Below, piece after piece: positions 37,010 through 48,300 of a stretch of 64,000 bases of DNA. Under the pieces are notes generated by a model. It was not told the origin of the DNA. It did no database searches and saw only the letters and a list, made by a program, of their open reading frames with translations. The translations under genes were made by a program, and so were the position numbers. Numbering within the stretch: the stretch's first letter is position 1; each line of letters begins with the position of its first letter. The stretch is from Pseudomonas fulva (lineage in GTDB: Bacteria > Pseudomonadota > Gammaproteobacteria > Pseudomonadales > Pseudomonadaceae). The stretch is from positions 62,001-126,000 of the forward strand of contig NZ_JADNYP010000005.1 in the NCBI RefSeq assembly GCF_015680705.1, in the 5' to 3' direction.

Positions 37010-38203
37010 ATGAGCAGCACCCTTCCTGCGCGTACCTACCTCTACTTCGGCGCCCAGTCGATCAACCTGACCACCGCGGTGATGTCGGTGACCATGGCGG
37101 CCATCGTCGGCGCCGCGCTGGCGCCGACGAGCAGCCTGGCCACGGTACCCTATGGCGTGCAGTTCCTGCTGTTGATGCTGGCGACCTACCCGGTGTCCCG
37201 GCTGATGCAGCGCATCGGTCGCAAGCGTGCCTTCATGCTCGGTGCCGTGCCGCTGGCCATATCGGGGCTCAGCGGCTTCTGGGCGGTGGAGCACCAGCAC
37301 TTCGGCGCGCTGATCCTCAGCCATGGCGCGTTGGGGGTGTACATCGCCTTCGCCAACTTCAATCGTTTCGCCGCCACCGACGACCTCGAGCCGGCGCTCA
37401 AGCCCAGGGCGCTGTCGCTGGTGGTCGCCGGTGGCGTGCTGGCCGCGGTGGCCGGCCCGGCCCTCACCGAACTGTGCCGGGACGTGGCGGGCCATTCGAT
37501 GTTTTCGCTGTGCTATGCCGCCTTCATCGGCCTGGCGTCGCTGTCGCTGCTGATCGCCCTGTGCCTGCCGTCGAGCCCGCCAGCCGCCGCCGTCGCCACG
37601 CAGCGAGCGAGCCAGGCGACCCAGCGCCTGCCAGCCAGCATCCTACTGGCCATGGCCGTCGCCGCGGCCGGCTACGGCATCATGAACCTGCTGATGATCC
37701 AGGCATCGATGCACATGGGGCACCTGCACGAGGATTTCAGCGCCATCCGCCTGGCGATCCAGTGGCATGTCATCGCCATGTTCGCGCCTTCGTTCTTCAC
37801 CGGTGCGATCATCGCGCGGCTGGGCATCAAGCGCACCCTGTGTGCGGGGCTGGCCTTGCTGGCGAGCTGCGCGGTGCTCAACATCGTCACGCAAGGCTAT
37901 CTCATGCTGAGCGCTTCGCTGATCGTCCTTGGGCTGGGCTGGAACCTGACCTACGTCGGCGCCGGCGCCTTGCTGGCACAGGCGTCGCAAGGGCGCGCCG
38001 ATGCGTTCCAGCTGCAGGGGCGCAATGACCTGGCGATCGCCATCTGCGCGATGCTCGGGGCGTTCGCTCCAGCGATGCTGCTCGAAGGGGTCGGCTGGGT
38101 GGGTAGCAATGTCTTGTGCGCTTTGCTGGCAGTCGCCCTGCTGGTAGCGGTGCCGGTAGGGCTGGCCGACAGCGAGAAGCGAAGTCGCGGTCCTGCTGCC
38201 TGA
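37010..38203 (+). CDS. MFS transporter divergent from MocR regulator
   Basis: 397 aa with 12 predicted membrane segments. N-terminus MSSTLPARTYLYFGAQSINLTTAVMSVTMAAIVGAALAP. The first cytoplasmic loop is SRLMQRIGRKRAFMLGAVPLAISG, a good MFS motif A variant. The second half has GAIIARLGIKRTLCAG, and the tail after the last segment is short and basic (DSEKRSRG). The substrate is not evident; regulation by the neighbouring MocR protein is inferred from the divergent arrangement and the shared palindrome. The 263 bp after it (38204-38466) show no gene I can support. Confidence 0.86.
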   Translation: MSSTLPARTYLYFGAQSINLTTAVMSVTMAAIVGAALAPTSSLATVPYGVQFLLLMLATYPVSRLMQRIGRKRAFMLGAVPLAISGLSGFWAVEHQHFGALILSHGALGVYIAFANFNRFAATDDLEPALKPRALSLVVAGGVLAAVAGPALTELCRDVAGHSMFSLCYAAFIGLASLSLLIALCLPSSPPAAAVATQRASQATQRLPASILLAMAVAAAGYGIMNLLMIQASMHMGHLHEDFSAIRLAIQWHVIAMFAPSFFTGAIIARLGIKRTLCAGLALLASCAVLNIVTQGYLMLSASLIVLGLGWNLTYVGAGALLAQASQGRADAFQLQGRNDLAIAICAMLGAFAPAMLLEGVGWVGSNVLCALLAVALLVAVPVGLADSEKRSRGPAA

Positions 38204-38466
38204 GCGATGTGGACGGCGAGATACCTGGCCGTCACTGCCTTGCCCCGATCTCGGGATGTACATGCCGAAGATCGAGACCGACATGGCACTCGAGAGGAGG
38301 CTTGCCAGGCTTGGATGTCAAGCGCCAAAGACCGCTGGCCAGCACCAGACTTGGTGCGAAAAGTGCCAGCGCGGCGACTTTTCATGGCGCCATGAGGCGA
38401 GGCCCAGCGGTTTCGAAAGCCTCGTTCATGTCTTCTTGCCACCATCCGCCGGCCAGCGCTTGACGA

Positions 38467-41400
38467 TTGCCCCCCGATCATTCCAATAATCCACCACGGC
38501 CCACCCTTCCTACCTTCCGGGCCGACGGCAAGACCGATGCAACCAGAGGGCGAATCCTGAAAAACCTTACCCGTGAAGAGCTCGAGCTCGAAGTCACGCG
38601 ATTGCGCGCGGCGCTCGAAAATGCAGGAATCGACCCCCAGCTCCCGCCAGAAACACCGCAACGCTGCCCTGCCGGTAGTGCATCCTGTGTCAAGCAAGCC
38701 GCCCGGCAGCGGGCGGTATTCGACAGCGCCATCGATTTTGCCATCGTCCTGACGGACCCGGACGGCATCATCACCGACTGGAACAGGGGCGCCGAACAGG
38801 TGATGGGCTGGAGCGCCACGCAGATGCGCGGCCAGCATGCCGAGCGGATCTTCACGCCCAAGGACCGGGCCAACGATCAGGTCGAAAAGGAAATGCAGCT
38901 GGCACTGCAAGCCGGGCGAGCCTCGGATGACCGCTGGCATCTGCATCAGGATGGCCATCAGCTCTGGGCCTCGGGCGAGATGATGCCGTTGCATGACGGG
39001 GACGGAGCGCATCTGGGCTTCATGAAGATCCTGCGCGATCGCACCCGTGAACACCTGGCCGGGCGCGCCATGGAGCAGGCGCAGGAGCGTTATCGCCTGG
39101 CCGCGAAGGCTACCAACAATGCCATCTGGGACTGGGACCTGACCACCAACCAGGTGCTCTGGAACGATGCCCTGGAGGATGCCTACGGACACTCGCTGGC
39201 GCTGATCGAGAAGACCGGCGACTGGTGGATCGCGCAGATCCACCCGGACGATCGCGAGCGTGTCCATGATTCGATCCACGCCGTGATCGATGGCTGCGGC
39301 AGCGCCTGGAGCGAGGAATACCGGTTCATTCGCCGGGACGGTTCGTATGCCGAGGTGCTCGACCGCGGCCACGTGATCCGCGACGAAGACGGCCGGGCCG
39401 TGCGCATGATCGGCGCGATGCTCGACCTGACTGGGATGCGCAGCGCCCAGACCGCCTTGCGCAAGAGCGAAGAGCGGTTCAGGACGGTGGTCGAGACCAT
39501 CGATGCCGCGTTCGCCATCGTCCAGGTCAAGTTCGACGCCGATGATCGGCCGATCGACTACAAGTTCATCGAAGTCAATCCTGCGTTCGAGCGTGAGTCG
39601 GGCGTCGATCTGCGCGGCAAGTGGGTCAGCGAGTTCGCTCCGGACCTCGAGCCCTTCTGGTTCGAGACCTACGGCCATGTCGCCAAGACCGGCGAGACCG
39701 CCAACTTCGAGAGCTACGCCAAGCCTTTCCAGCGCTGGTTCGATGTGCGCGCGGCTAGGGTGGGCGATCCAGCCGAGCGACAGATCGGCATCTTCTTCAA
39801 CGATGTCACTGCTCGGCGCAACGCCCAGGATCGTCTGCGCAAGAGCGAGGCGCTGGCCCGCGAGAACGTCGAGCGCGTGCAGTTGGCCCTGGCCGCTGGC
39901 GCCATCATCGGTACCTGGCACTGGGACTTGCCCAGCGACTGCTTCACCGTCGATGAAGCCTTCGCCGAAGCGTTCGGGCTCGATCCGGCCCTGGGGCGCA
40001 CCGGCCTGAGTCTGGAGCAGGTGATCGCCACGGTTCACCCGGACGACCGGCAAGGGCTGATCGCCGCGATCGAGGAAGTGGTCGCGCGCGGCGGGGCCTA
40101 TGCCCACCAGTACCGGGTGCGCCGGGCAGACGCCAAGTACTACTGGATAGAAGCCAACGGTCGCGTGGAGCACGGCGAGGATGGCACGCCGCGCAGCTTC
40201 CCTGGCGTACTGATCAATGTGCAGGAGCGGCGCACTGTCGAGGCCGAGCGCGACAGGGCCATCCAGGCCTTGCGTGGGCTCAACGACACGCTCGAACAAC
40301 GGGTCGCCGAGCGGACCGCCGAACTCATGCAGGCCGAGGAGAAGCTTCGCCAGTCGCAGAAGATGGAAGCCGTCGGTCAGCTGACCGGTGGCCTGGCGCA
40401 TGACTTCAACAATCTGCTGGCGGGCATTTCCGGCTCTCTGGAACTGATGCAGGCGCGCCTGGCCCAGGGCCGTTACCAGGATATCGAACGCTACATGGGC
40501 GCCGCCCAGGGCGCGGTCAGGCGGGCGGCGGCGCTGACCCATCGACTGCTGGCGTTTTCCCGCCGCCAGACCCTCGATCCCCGTCCGACCGACGTCAACC
40601 TGCTGATAGCGGGCATGGCCGAGCTGATCCAGCGCACGGTGGGCCCGGCCATCCAGGTCGAGAGCATCGGCGCGCTGGACCTGTGGGCCGCATGCGTGGA
40701 TGCCAGCCAGCTGGAAAACGCCTTGCTGAACCTGGCGCTCAACGCGCGGGACGCGATGCCCGGTGGCGGACGCATCGTCATCGAGACCGCCAACCGCTGG
40801 ATCGACGAGAAGACGGCGCGTGTCTATGAGCTGCCGCAGGGGCAGTACCTGGCGCTGTCGGTCACCGACAGCGGTACCGGGATGTCGCCGGACATCATCG
40901 CCAAGGCCTTCGATCCGTTCTTCACCACCAAGCCGCTCGGCCAGGGCACCGGCCTTGGGCTGTCGATGATCTACGGCTTCGCCAAGCAGTCCGGCGGCCA
41001 GGTCCGCATCCATTCCGAAGTCGGCATGGGCACCACGGTGAGCATCCTGTTGCCGCGCTATTTTGGTCAGGCGGTCGGCGAGGAGGATTACGACGACCTG
41101 TCCCTGTCCGTGCTGGCCGAGGCGGGCGAGACCATCCTGGTCGTCGACGACGAGCCGACCGTGCGCATGCTGCTCAGCGATGCGCTTGGCGAGCTGGGGT
41201 ATCGTGTGGTCGAGGCGGGCGACAGCGTGGCCGGGCTGCAACTGCTACGGTCGGAGCTGCACATCGACCTGCTGGTGACCGATGTTGGCCTGCCAGGCGG
41301 CATGAACGGCCGACAGCTGGCCGATGCCGGACGTGAGCTCAGGCCCGGCATGAGGACCTTGTTCATCACTGGCTATGCCGAGAACGCAGTCATCGGCGAC

Positions 41401-41496
41401 ACGTCGCTCGGGCCCGGCATGCAGGTGCTGACCAAGCCGTTCGCCGTCGATGCCCTGGCCGGCAAGGTCCGGGAGCTGATGCTCCAGCAAGGGTGA
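38467..41496 (+). CDS. Soluble four-PAS hybrid histidine kinase with receiver domain
   Basis: 1009 aa from TTG 38467, the first possible start after an in-frame stop; no clear ribosome binding site, so the start is uncertain. No membrane segment, so cytoplasmic sensing is inferred. Four PAS-type domains lie at about residues 80-200 ([21 protein letters not shown]), 210-325 ([16 protein letters not shown]), 335-460 and 470-590 ([12 protein letters not shown]). A coiled coil ([34 protein letters not shown]) leads into the HisKA box [11 protein letters not shown] with His645. The ATPase has [22 protein letters not shown] and [12 protein letters not shown]. The C-terminal receiver has phosphoacceptor Asp939 ([14 protein letters not shown]). 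It is followed after 183 nt by the receiver-AraC gene. Confidence 0.92.
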   Translation: MPPDHSNNPPRPTLPTFRADGKTDATRGRILKNLTREELELEVTRLRAALENAGIDPQLPPETPQRCPAGSASCVKQAARQRAVFDSAIDFAIVLTDPDGIITDWNRGAEQVMGWSATQMRGQHAERIFTPKDRANDQVEKEMQLALQAGRASDDRWHLHQDGHQLWASGEMMPLHDGDGAHLGFMKILRDRTREHLAGRAMEQAQERYRLAAKATNNAIWDWDLTTNQVLWNDALEDAYGHSLALIEKTGDWWIAQIHPDDRERVHDSIHAVIDGCGSAWSEEYRFIRRDGSYAEVLDRGHVIRDEDGRAVRMIGAMLDLTGMRSAQTALRKSEERFRTVVETIDAAFAIVQVKFDADDRPIDYKFIEVNPAFERESGVDLRGKWVSEFAPDLEPFWFETYGHVAKTGETANFESYAKPFQRWFDVRAARVGDPAERQIGIFFNDVTARRNAQDRLRKSEALARENVERVQLALAAGAIIGTWHWDLPSDCFTVDEAFAEAFGLDPALGRTGLSLEQVIATVHPDDRQGLIAAIEEVVARGGAYAHQYRVRRADAKYYWIEANGRVEHGEDGTPRSFPGVLINVQERRTVEAERDRAIQALRGLNDTLEQRVAERTAELMQAEEKLRQSQKMEAVGQLTGGLAHDFNNLLAGISGSLELMQARLAQGRYQDIERYMGAAQGAVRRAAALTHRLLAFSRRQTLDPRPTDVNLLIAGMAELIQRTVGPAIQVESIGALDLWAACVDASQLENALLNLALNARDAMPGGGRIVIETANRWIDEKTARVYELPQGQYLALSVTDSGTGMSPDIIAKAFDPFFTTKPLGQGTGLGLSMIYGFAKQSGGQVRIHSEVGMGTTVSILLPRYFGQAVGEEDYDDLSLSVLAEAGETILVVDDEPTVRMLLSDALGELGYRVVEAGDSVAGLQLLRSELHIDLLVTDVGLPGGMNGRQLADAGRELRPGMRTLFITGYAENAVIGDTSLGPGMQVLTKPFAVDALAGKVRELMLQQG

Positions 41497-41679
41497 GCCG
41501 CAGGCACGAATTGCAAGGAAAAGCGAGGCGCTGGCGCCTTGACCGACGAGGCGGCCAGCGGATGGGTGCCTCCCTGCAGGACTTGTCACGTGTCGTTACA
41601 GGCTTTCTAATACGCGCTCTAACAATCGAGCCGATGGCATGTCCATACGGCGCAATCATGGATGGCAAGAGAAGCGGTA

Positions 41680-42462
41680 ATGTCCGACGGTCTGAACACT
41701 GCCCGCAAGCCACACCTATTGCTGATCGATGATTCTCCCGATGACTTGCGTCCGCTACTGGCCCAGCTCAGCCTGCAGCCTTGGAAACTCTCGGTATGCC
41801 ACGAGCCGCACCAGGGTTTCCAGCGGGCCCTGGCCTTGCGTCCGGACCTGATCGTGCTGGACGTGCACATGCCCAGGATGAGTGGCTTCTCGGTCAGTCG
41901 CCTGCTGCGCGAGTCCCAGGTGACGCGTGATGTACCGATCATTTTCCTGACCTCGGCCAGCCAGCTCGAATATCGACTGGAGGGGCTCAGCCTGGGTGGC
42001 GTCGACTACGTGCTCAAGCCCTACCTGCCGGCGGAAGTCATCGCCAGGATACGTATCCATCTGCAACTGACATGGCGCCAGCCGATGAACGATACGGCGC
42101 AACGCACGGATGTCGTCGACAGCGAGCAGGTCCTGGTGCAGGCTGCGATGCGCTTCATCGACGAGCACCTTGCCGAGCTGCCATCGCTCGACGCTATCGC
42201 CGAGGCGCTCGGGACCAACAGCAAACGTCTTTCCTTGCTGTTTCGCCAGCACCTGGATACGACCGTCTTCGCCTTCGCGCGTGGCGCTCGCCTGCGCCAG
42301 GGGCAGGCGCTGCTGGCCAACAGCGCCATGAGCGTGCAGGACATCGCGGCGCATGTGGGCTTTCGCAATGCATGCAACTTCACCACTGCGTTTCGCGAAT
42401 ACAGCGGCATGACGCCGCGCGAGTTCCGTAACCAGGCTGTCGCTCGAACTGCCAACGAATGA
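41680..42462 (+). CDS. Response regulator with AraC-type DNA-binding domain
   Basis: 260 aa. The receiver domain (about 10-130) has LLLIDDSPDD, phosphoacceptor Asp61 in LIVLDVHMPRMSG, and KPYLPAEV with the conserved lysine. The C-terminal AraC HTH pair (about 160-255) has LDAIAEALGTNSKRLSLLFRQHL and VQDIAAHVGFRNACNFTTAFREYSGMTPREFR. The start ATG follows AGAGAAGCGG. It overlaps the next kinase gene by 4 bp (ATGA), so these two form a coupled pair. The expected target would be the TonB-receptor gene immediately downstream (inference). Confidence 0.92.
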   Translation: MSDGLNTARKPHLLLIDDSPDDLRPLLAQLSLQPWKLSVCHEPHQGFQRALALRPDLIVLDVHMPRMSGFSVSRLLRESQVTRDVPIIFLTSASQLEYRLEGLSLGGVDYVLKPYLPAEVIARIRIHLQLTWRQPMNDTAQRTDVVDSEQVLVQAAMRFIDEHLAELPSLDAIAEALGTNSKRLSLLFRQHLDTTVFAFARGARLRQGQALLANSAMSVQDIAAHVGFRNACNFTTAFREYSGMTPREFRNQAVARTANE

Positions 42463-44814
42463 GTAGCGTTCGTTGGCAGCTGCTGGTGTTGTGGTTCCTC
42501 AGTGCCTTGGCAATGGCCGGGCCATGCGAGCTTGCGCAACAGCAACTGGCCGCCAGCGCGCGTGGGCTGGAGGATCCGCAAGGCCTACTGACGGTCGAGC
42601 AGGTCGCGGCCTTTGGGCAGGCTCGATTCGAGCCGCTGGAGCGGGCAGTCCCCCAGGTTCCGACGCGCTCGGCCATCTGGCTGCGCTTGCCGGTGGCCAA
42701 CCCGTCGGCGACACCGGTGCAGTGCTGGTTGACGCTTGGCGAACCTCGCCTGGAGAACCTGCAGGTGTTCCTGCCTTCGGGGCCCGGCTGGCAGGTGCTG
42801 CTGGGCGGCAGCGACCATCCGTTCGAACGCTGGGCGCTCAAGGAACGCCAGCCGGCCTTTCCCGTCACGCTGGGCCCCGGTGAAAGCGCGACACTGCTGG
42901 CCAGGGTGACCAGTACCAACGCCTTGCTGCTCAGTCCGCGGCTGTGGTCCGAAGCCGCCTTGCACAAGGCGCGCCAGCGCAACTACTTCCACGACGGCAT
43001 CGCCCTGGGCATCGTCTTGCTGGTGGTGCCTTTCAGTCTGCTGATCAGCTGGATCTTCCGCTCTCGCCTGTTGCTGCTGCATGCGGTGGCGGTGAGCAGT
43101 TATGCAGCGCTGACGTGCCTGATCAACGGCTATCTGGTGTACTGGCCACAGGCACTGCCCTGGTCGAAAGAGCTGACCAGCCTGGCCGCGGCATTGTCCT
43201 TCACGGCCTTTCTGGCCTACTTTCGCGAGCTTTTGCGAGTCAGGGAACTGGCCAGGCCGGTCGGGTCGATGTTCAGCCTGCTGTTGCTCGGTTACGTCGC
43301 AGCCTGGCTCTACGGCCTCTGGGTCGACGCGGTCAGCGGGCGAACGGTGGTCTACTGGTTGCTCAAGCTGGTGTATCCGCTGGTGATCGGCGCGTTCTGC
43401 TGGGGCTGCTGGAAGCGCCTGAACTACAGCTGGCTGGCGTGGCTGGTGGTAGGTTCGCTCGCCGCGCAGTGCCTGGCGCGTTATGTCCTGCATCTGGAGA
43501 GCCTGCCCTGGCAGCAGCGCAGCACCTACTACAGTCTGTCTTCCACCCTCGGGGGGGTCTTCTTGCTGACCTGCTCGCTGGTGATGGTGGTCAGGAGCAG
43601 CCGCCAGCGGGAGCGGGCCGCGCGACAGGCGCTGGCGCAGGCGCAGCTGGCCGAGCATGAGCGCCTGGAGCGGACGGTCGCCCTGCGCACCAAGGAACTG
43701 CACACGGCCCTGCTCGATCGCAGCAGCCTGCTGGCGCGGATCAGTCACGACCTGCGCTCGCCCCTGGTCGGCATCCTCGACCATGCCCGGGCACTGCAGG
43801 ACAGCCGAGTCCGCGCACGCCCAGCGCATCGAACGACAAGCCCGCCAGCAGCTCGAGCTGATCGACGAACTCATCGAGTTCTCCCGCGACAGCTTCAGGC
43901 AGGTCCAGATCGAACCGGTGCCGGGCTACCTGCATGCCTTCATCAAGGAGCTGGCGAACGAAGGCGCCTACCTTGCGCAACGCCAGAACAACCGGTTCGA
44001 TTGCCACGTTTCGCCAGACTTGCCGGTGGTGGTCGATGCGGATTTTCGTCGGCTGCGCCAGGTCGTGCTGAATCTTCTGGGCAATGCCGGAAAATTCACC
44101 CAGGACGGACTGATCAGCCTGACGGTCGAAGGCCTCGGGATGTGCGAAGGGCAGGCAAGGATCCGCTTCGAAGTGCGCGATACCGGCATCGGCATCGACG
44201 ACGGCGAACTGGATCAGGTCATGCTGCCGTTCCGGCGCGGAAGCAACGCGCAGCCGGCCACTGGAAGCGGACTGGGGCTGTCCATCGTCACCCAGCTGCT
44301 GCAGGCCATGGGCAGCACGCTGTCGCTGCAGAGCCAGCAGGCCAGCGGCAGCTGCTTCAGCTTCGAACTGCTGTTGGCGACCAGCGACGAACATGCGCTC
44401 GACCTGGCGTTCGTCGAGGGGCATGCCGACATGCCCGGGCAGGGCGGTCACCTGCTGCTGGTGGATGACCAGCCGCAGGGGCGGGCCTCACTGAGCGACC
44501 TGCTGGCCGGCTATGGCTTCGAGGTCACGGCGGTGGCCGATGGCGTGCAGGCCGTCGAGGCATTGCGCGCAGGCGATGTGGACCTGGTGCTCTGCGACCA
44601 GATGATGCCGAACATGGACGGCTGGCAGTTGCTGGCCGAGGTCCGCCAGGCCTGGCCGCGCCTGCCGGTCGTGCTGTATTCGGCCGCGCCGCCGCGATTG
44701 CAAGGGGCCGACGCCGAGCAGCAGTTCGATGCCGTGTTGCTCAAGCCGGCCGATAGTCGGGACATCCTCGCCACGCTCGATGAGCTGCTTCGTCAGCGTA
44801 GGATGAACGGCTGA
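42459..44814 (+). pseudogene. 7TM-DISM hybrid histidine kinase with frameshift
   Basis: Would encode about 784 aa if read through one frame change. Signal peptide at 1-20. The periplasmic 7TMR-DISM extracellular domain covers about 25-165 (VPTRSAIWLRLPVANPSATPVQCWLTL). Seven hydrophobic segments (about 175-385) follow, then a coiled coil and the HisKA box LARISHDLRSPLVGILDHA with His430. At 43803-43809 (AGCCGAG) one extra base shifts the frame. The original frame runs on as Arg/Ala/Pro-rich nonsense to 44468. The +1 frame resumes with AHAQRIERQARQQLELIDELIEFSRD, the ATPase (LLGNAGKFTQDG, RDTGIGIDDGE, GSGLGLSIVTQLL) and a receiver (LVLCDQMMPNMDGW, Asp codon 44596). Either a true mutation or a sequencing error. 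The stop overlaps the next ATG by 1 bp. Confidence 0.85.
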
Positions 44815-45350
44815 TGAACACGGGTCGCTCTTGGTCGTGGTTGCTGTTGTTCGCTGCGTTCGAGGCCCGCGCGGCGTCCGAGGGCGTTGCGCTCGATAGC
44901 CTGATGGTCGAGGCCGAGGGGCCAGCCGGGATTGCTCGGCCAGCGATGGGCAGCCAGACCACGCTGGACGCCAGGGCGCTGGAAGCCTCCGGGCTGAACA
45001 GCCCTCGGGAGCTGCCGCGCCGGGTACCGTCGCTGCTGCTTTCCGAGCCCAACCCGCGGTATGCCAGCTATGGGATTCGCGGCCTGGGGGCAAGCGGTTT
45101 CAACGATGGTCTGGAAGGCAGCGTCGGGGTGTACCTGGACGAGGTCTACCTCGGGCGTGCGGGGATGACCTTGGGCGATTTCACCGACCTTGAGCGAATC
45201 GAGGTGCAGCGCGGCCCGCAAGGTACCGCCGGGGGGCGTGGCAGCACGGCCGGGGCGATCCACCTGCACACTCGCGCGCCTTCCTGGCAGCCCCGGGCGC
45301 AGGCCGAACTTGGCATTGGCGAAGCTGGCCGGCGTGAAACGCGGCGACGT
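44814..45350 (+). pseudogene. TonB-dependent receptor, 5' fragment only
   Basis: Signal peptide MNTGRSWSWLLLFAAFEARA, then a TonB-box-like LDSLMVEAEG. The plug domain has TTLDARALEASGLNSPRELPRRVPSLLLSEPNPRYASYGIRGLG, GVYLDEVYLGRAGMTLGDFTDLERIEVQRGPQGTAGG and STAGAIHLHTRAPS. After about 175 residues (near AELGIGEAG) receptor similarity ends; there is no beta barrel. The same DNA then continues as a YDG-repeat adhesin in the +1 frame, so the receptor frame runs on as nonsense to a stop at 46163. It would be non-functional as an importer. The start is coupled to the sensor kinase gene, so it was probably the regulated target of that system. Confidence 0.85.
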
Positions 45351-48300
45351 GAATTTCAACACGCCGTTGACCATGCTGGGTGGCGCCTCGATCCATATCG
45401 ATGGCGATATCAACTTCACCAGCACCGTCAAGCTCGATACCGGCGACCGCGCTCTGACCCTGCGCGCCAGCAACATCGACTTCACCCAGGCCCGCCTGCA
45501 GAACGTCTCGACGGCGAGCATCAACCTGGAGCCTTGGCAGGCTTCGACCAACATTGCCCTGGACGGTACCGACGGGATCGCCACGGCCGATACGCTGGGC
45601 AAGCTGGACAACATCCGCAACTTGACCATCGGCCGCGCCGACGGGACCGGTACCACCACGGTCAACAGCAGCGGCTTCAGCTTCAATGCCAACAACAACC
45701 TGACCTTGCTCAACGGCGAGCTGCAGGTGAACGGGGCGCTGGAGAACCGCAATGCCACTGGACACGTGATCGGCAAGGCCGGCGTGGGCGATGTGCTCAT
45801 CGGTACCGGCGGCAGCGTGCAGGCCCATGGCAGCGACGACGCGGTGGTCCTGGCCGCGGCACGCAACTTCGTCAACAATGCCGGCGCCAATGCCTTGCTC
45901 AGCAGCAACAGCGCTGGTCGCTGGCTGACCTACTCGACTTCCCCACAGCAGGATACGCGCGGTGGGCTGGCCGTCGACTTCAAGCAGTACAACACCCAGT
46001 TCGGCGACACCATCGCCCAGTCCACCGGCAACGGGCACATCTACAAGGTCGCGCCGGTGGTCAAGGTCAGCCTGACCGGGGAAGTGCGCAAGACCTACGA
46101 CGGCAACGCCCAAGCTTCGCTCGACGCTGGCAACTATACGAGCACGGGCGCCATCGACGGTGACCAGGTGGGCTTCGTCATCGGCGCGGGCGGGCAGGCC
46201 CAGTACGACGACAAGCAGGCCGGGGGCGGCAAGTCGGTGAGCGCCACTGGCATCGCGATCGGCGATGCCAGCAATGGGCAAGTGAAGGTCTACGGCTACC
46301 AGTTGGAGTCCGACAGTGGCTCGGCCGACATCGGCGTGATCGACAAGCGCAAGCTGGAGCTGGGCAACGGCGGCAACGGCGCGGCACAGGTGGCTGACAA
46401 GGTTTACGACGGCACGCGCGTCGCCGAAGTGACGGATGTGGTCTTCGACAACCTGGTTTCCGGCGACCAGTTGCACGCCACCGGCAGCGGTAGCTTCAGC
46501 GACAAGAATGCAGGCATCAGCAAGACGGTCGAGGTGACCGGGCTGCAGTTGCTGGGCGCGGACGCCGGCAACTATGAGCTCGACCTGTCCGGGCTCGCAC
46601 TGACGGGCGTGGCGGACATCACGCCCAAGGGGCTGACGGTCGGTCAGGTCGGTGTGGCCGACAAGACCTACGACGGTGGCCGCAACGCTTCGGTAACCGG
46701 TATCGAGCTGCAAGGCGTGATTGCCGCGGACCAGGGCAAGGTCGTCGGCGAGGCGGGCACGGCGCTGTTCGCCGACAAGAATGCGGGCAGCGACAAGGCA
46801 GTCGTGCTCAGCGACATGGGCCTGGTCGGCGATGAGGCCGGCAACTATACCCTGCTCGACGCCACGGCCAGTGGCGTAGCCAGTATCGCGCGCAAGGTGT
46901 TGACCGGTATTGCCGAGGTGGCCGACAAGGTCTACGACGGCGGCACCAACGCCCAGCTGAGTGACCTGGACCTGGTTGGCGTGGTCGACGGCGACGAAGG
47001 CAAGGTGACGGGTAGCGGTACCGGCTCGTTCTTCGACAAGAACGCTGGCATCGGCAAGTCGGTCACCGGTTCGGGCATCGCCCTGACTGGCGAAGAAGCC
47101 AACAACTACCGCTTCGATACCACGGCCGAGATCGGCAAGGCGACGATCGAGCGCAAGGTGTTGACGGGTATTGCCGAGGTGGCCAACAAGGTCTACGACG
47201 GCGGCACCAACGCCCAGCTCAGCGACCTGGACCTGGTCGGCGTGGTCGATGGTGACGAAGGCAAGGTGACTGGCACCGGTACCACCGGCTCGTTCGTCGA
47301 CAAGAACGCTGGCGTCGACAAGTCGGTCACCGGTTCGGGCATCGACCTGACTGGCGAAGAAGCCAACAACTACCGCTTCGATACCACGGCCGAGATCGGC
47401 AAGGCGACAATCGAGCGCAAGGTGTTGACTGGCATCGCCGACGTGGCCGACAAGGTCTACGACGGCAACACCATCGCGCAATTGGGCAACCTTGGCTTGG
47501 TGGGTGTGGTCGACGGTGACGAAGGCAAGGTGACCGGTACTGGCACCACCGGCTCGTTCGTCGACAAGAACGCGGGCGCCGACAAGTCGGTCACCGGTTC
47601 CGGCGTCGCGCTGACTGGCGAGGAAGCAGGCAACTATAGCTTCGACACCAGCGCCGAGATCGGCAAGGCGACGATCGAACGCAAGGTGCTGACCGGTATC
47701 GCCGACGTGGCCGACAAGGTCTACGACGGCAACACCATCGCGCAGCTGGGCAACGTTGGCCTGGTCGGCGTGATCGACGCCGACCAGGGCAAGGTGACTG
47801 GCAGCGGCACCACCGGCTCGTTCGCCGACAAGAACGCCGGCACCGACAAGTCGGTTACCGGTTCCGGCATCGCGCTGACCGGCGAAGAAGCGGGCAACTA
47901 CCGCTTCGACACCACCGCGCAAATCGGGCGGGCGTCCATCGAGCAAAAAGCGCTCAGCGGGACTGTCGTGGTTGGCAGCAAGACCTACGACGGCAGCACC
48001 CTGGCGCCGATCGAGCAGATCATTCTCGATGGCGTGGTCGATGGCGACGTGGTGAGCGCATCGGGAACCGGCTTCTATGCAACGCCTGCGGCCGGACCAG
48101 GCAAGGCTGTCAGCGTTTCGGACCTGTTGCTGGCCGGTACGGATGCAGGCAACTACCGTATCGATCCGGTCATGCTGATCGGTGAAGGCGTCATCGAGCC
48201 TGTGCTGCATACCCCGGTAGGCTTGATCACCGAGGTGCAAGGTGCCAATGGCACGGCGTTGTTCGTCGATCGCAGCGATACGCTGGTGACGGAGCACCAA

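Noticed and set aside
38204..38466. A small gene in the spacer before the hybrid kinase
   Set aside because: Short open frames there have no ribosome binding site or recognisable motif.
37951..41241. 1096-codon open frame on the minus strand
   Set aside because: Antisense to the four-PAS hybrid kinase and the MFS gene; composition typical of shadows.
46096..48180. Regular 264-bp repeats as a CRISPR array or satellite
   Set aside because: Repeats are coding, far longer than CRISPR repeats, contiguous with no spacers and no cas genes nearby.
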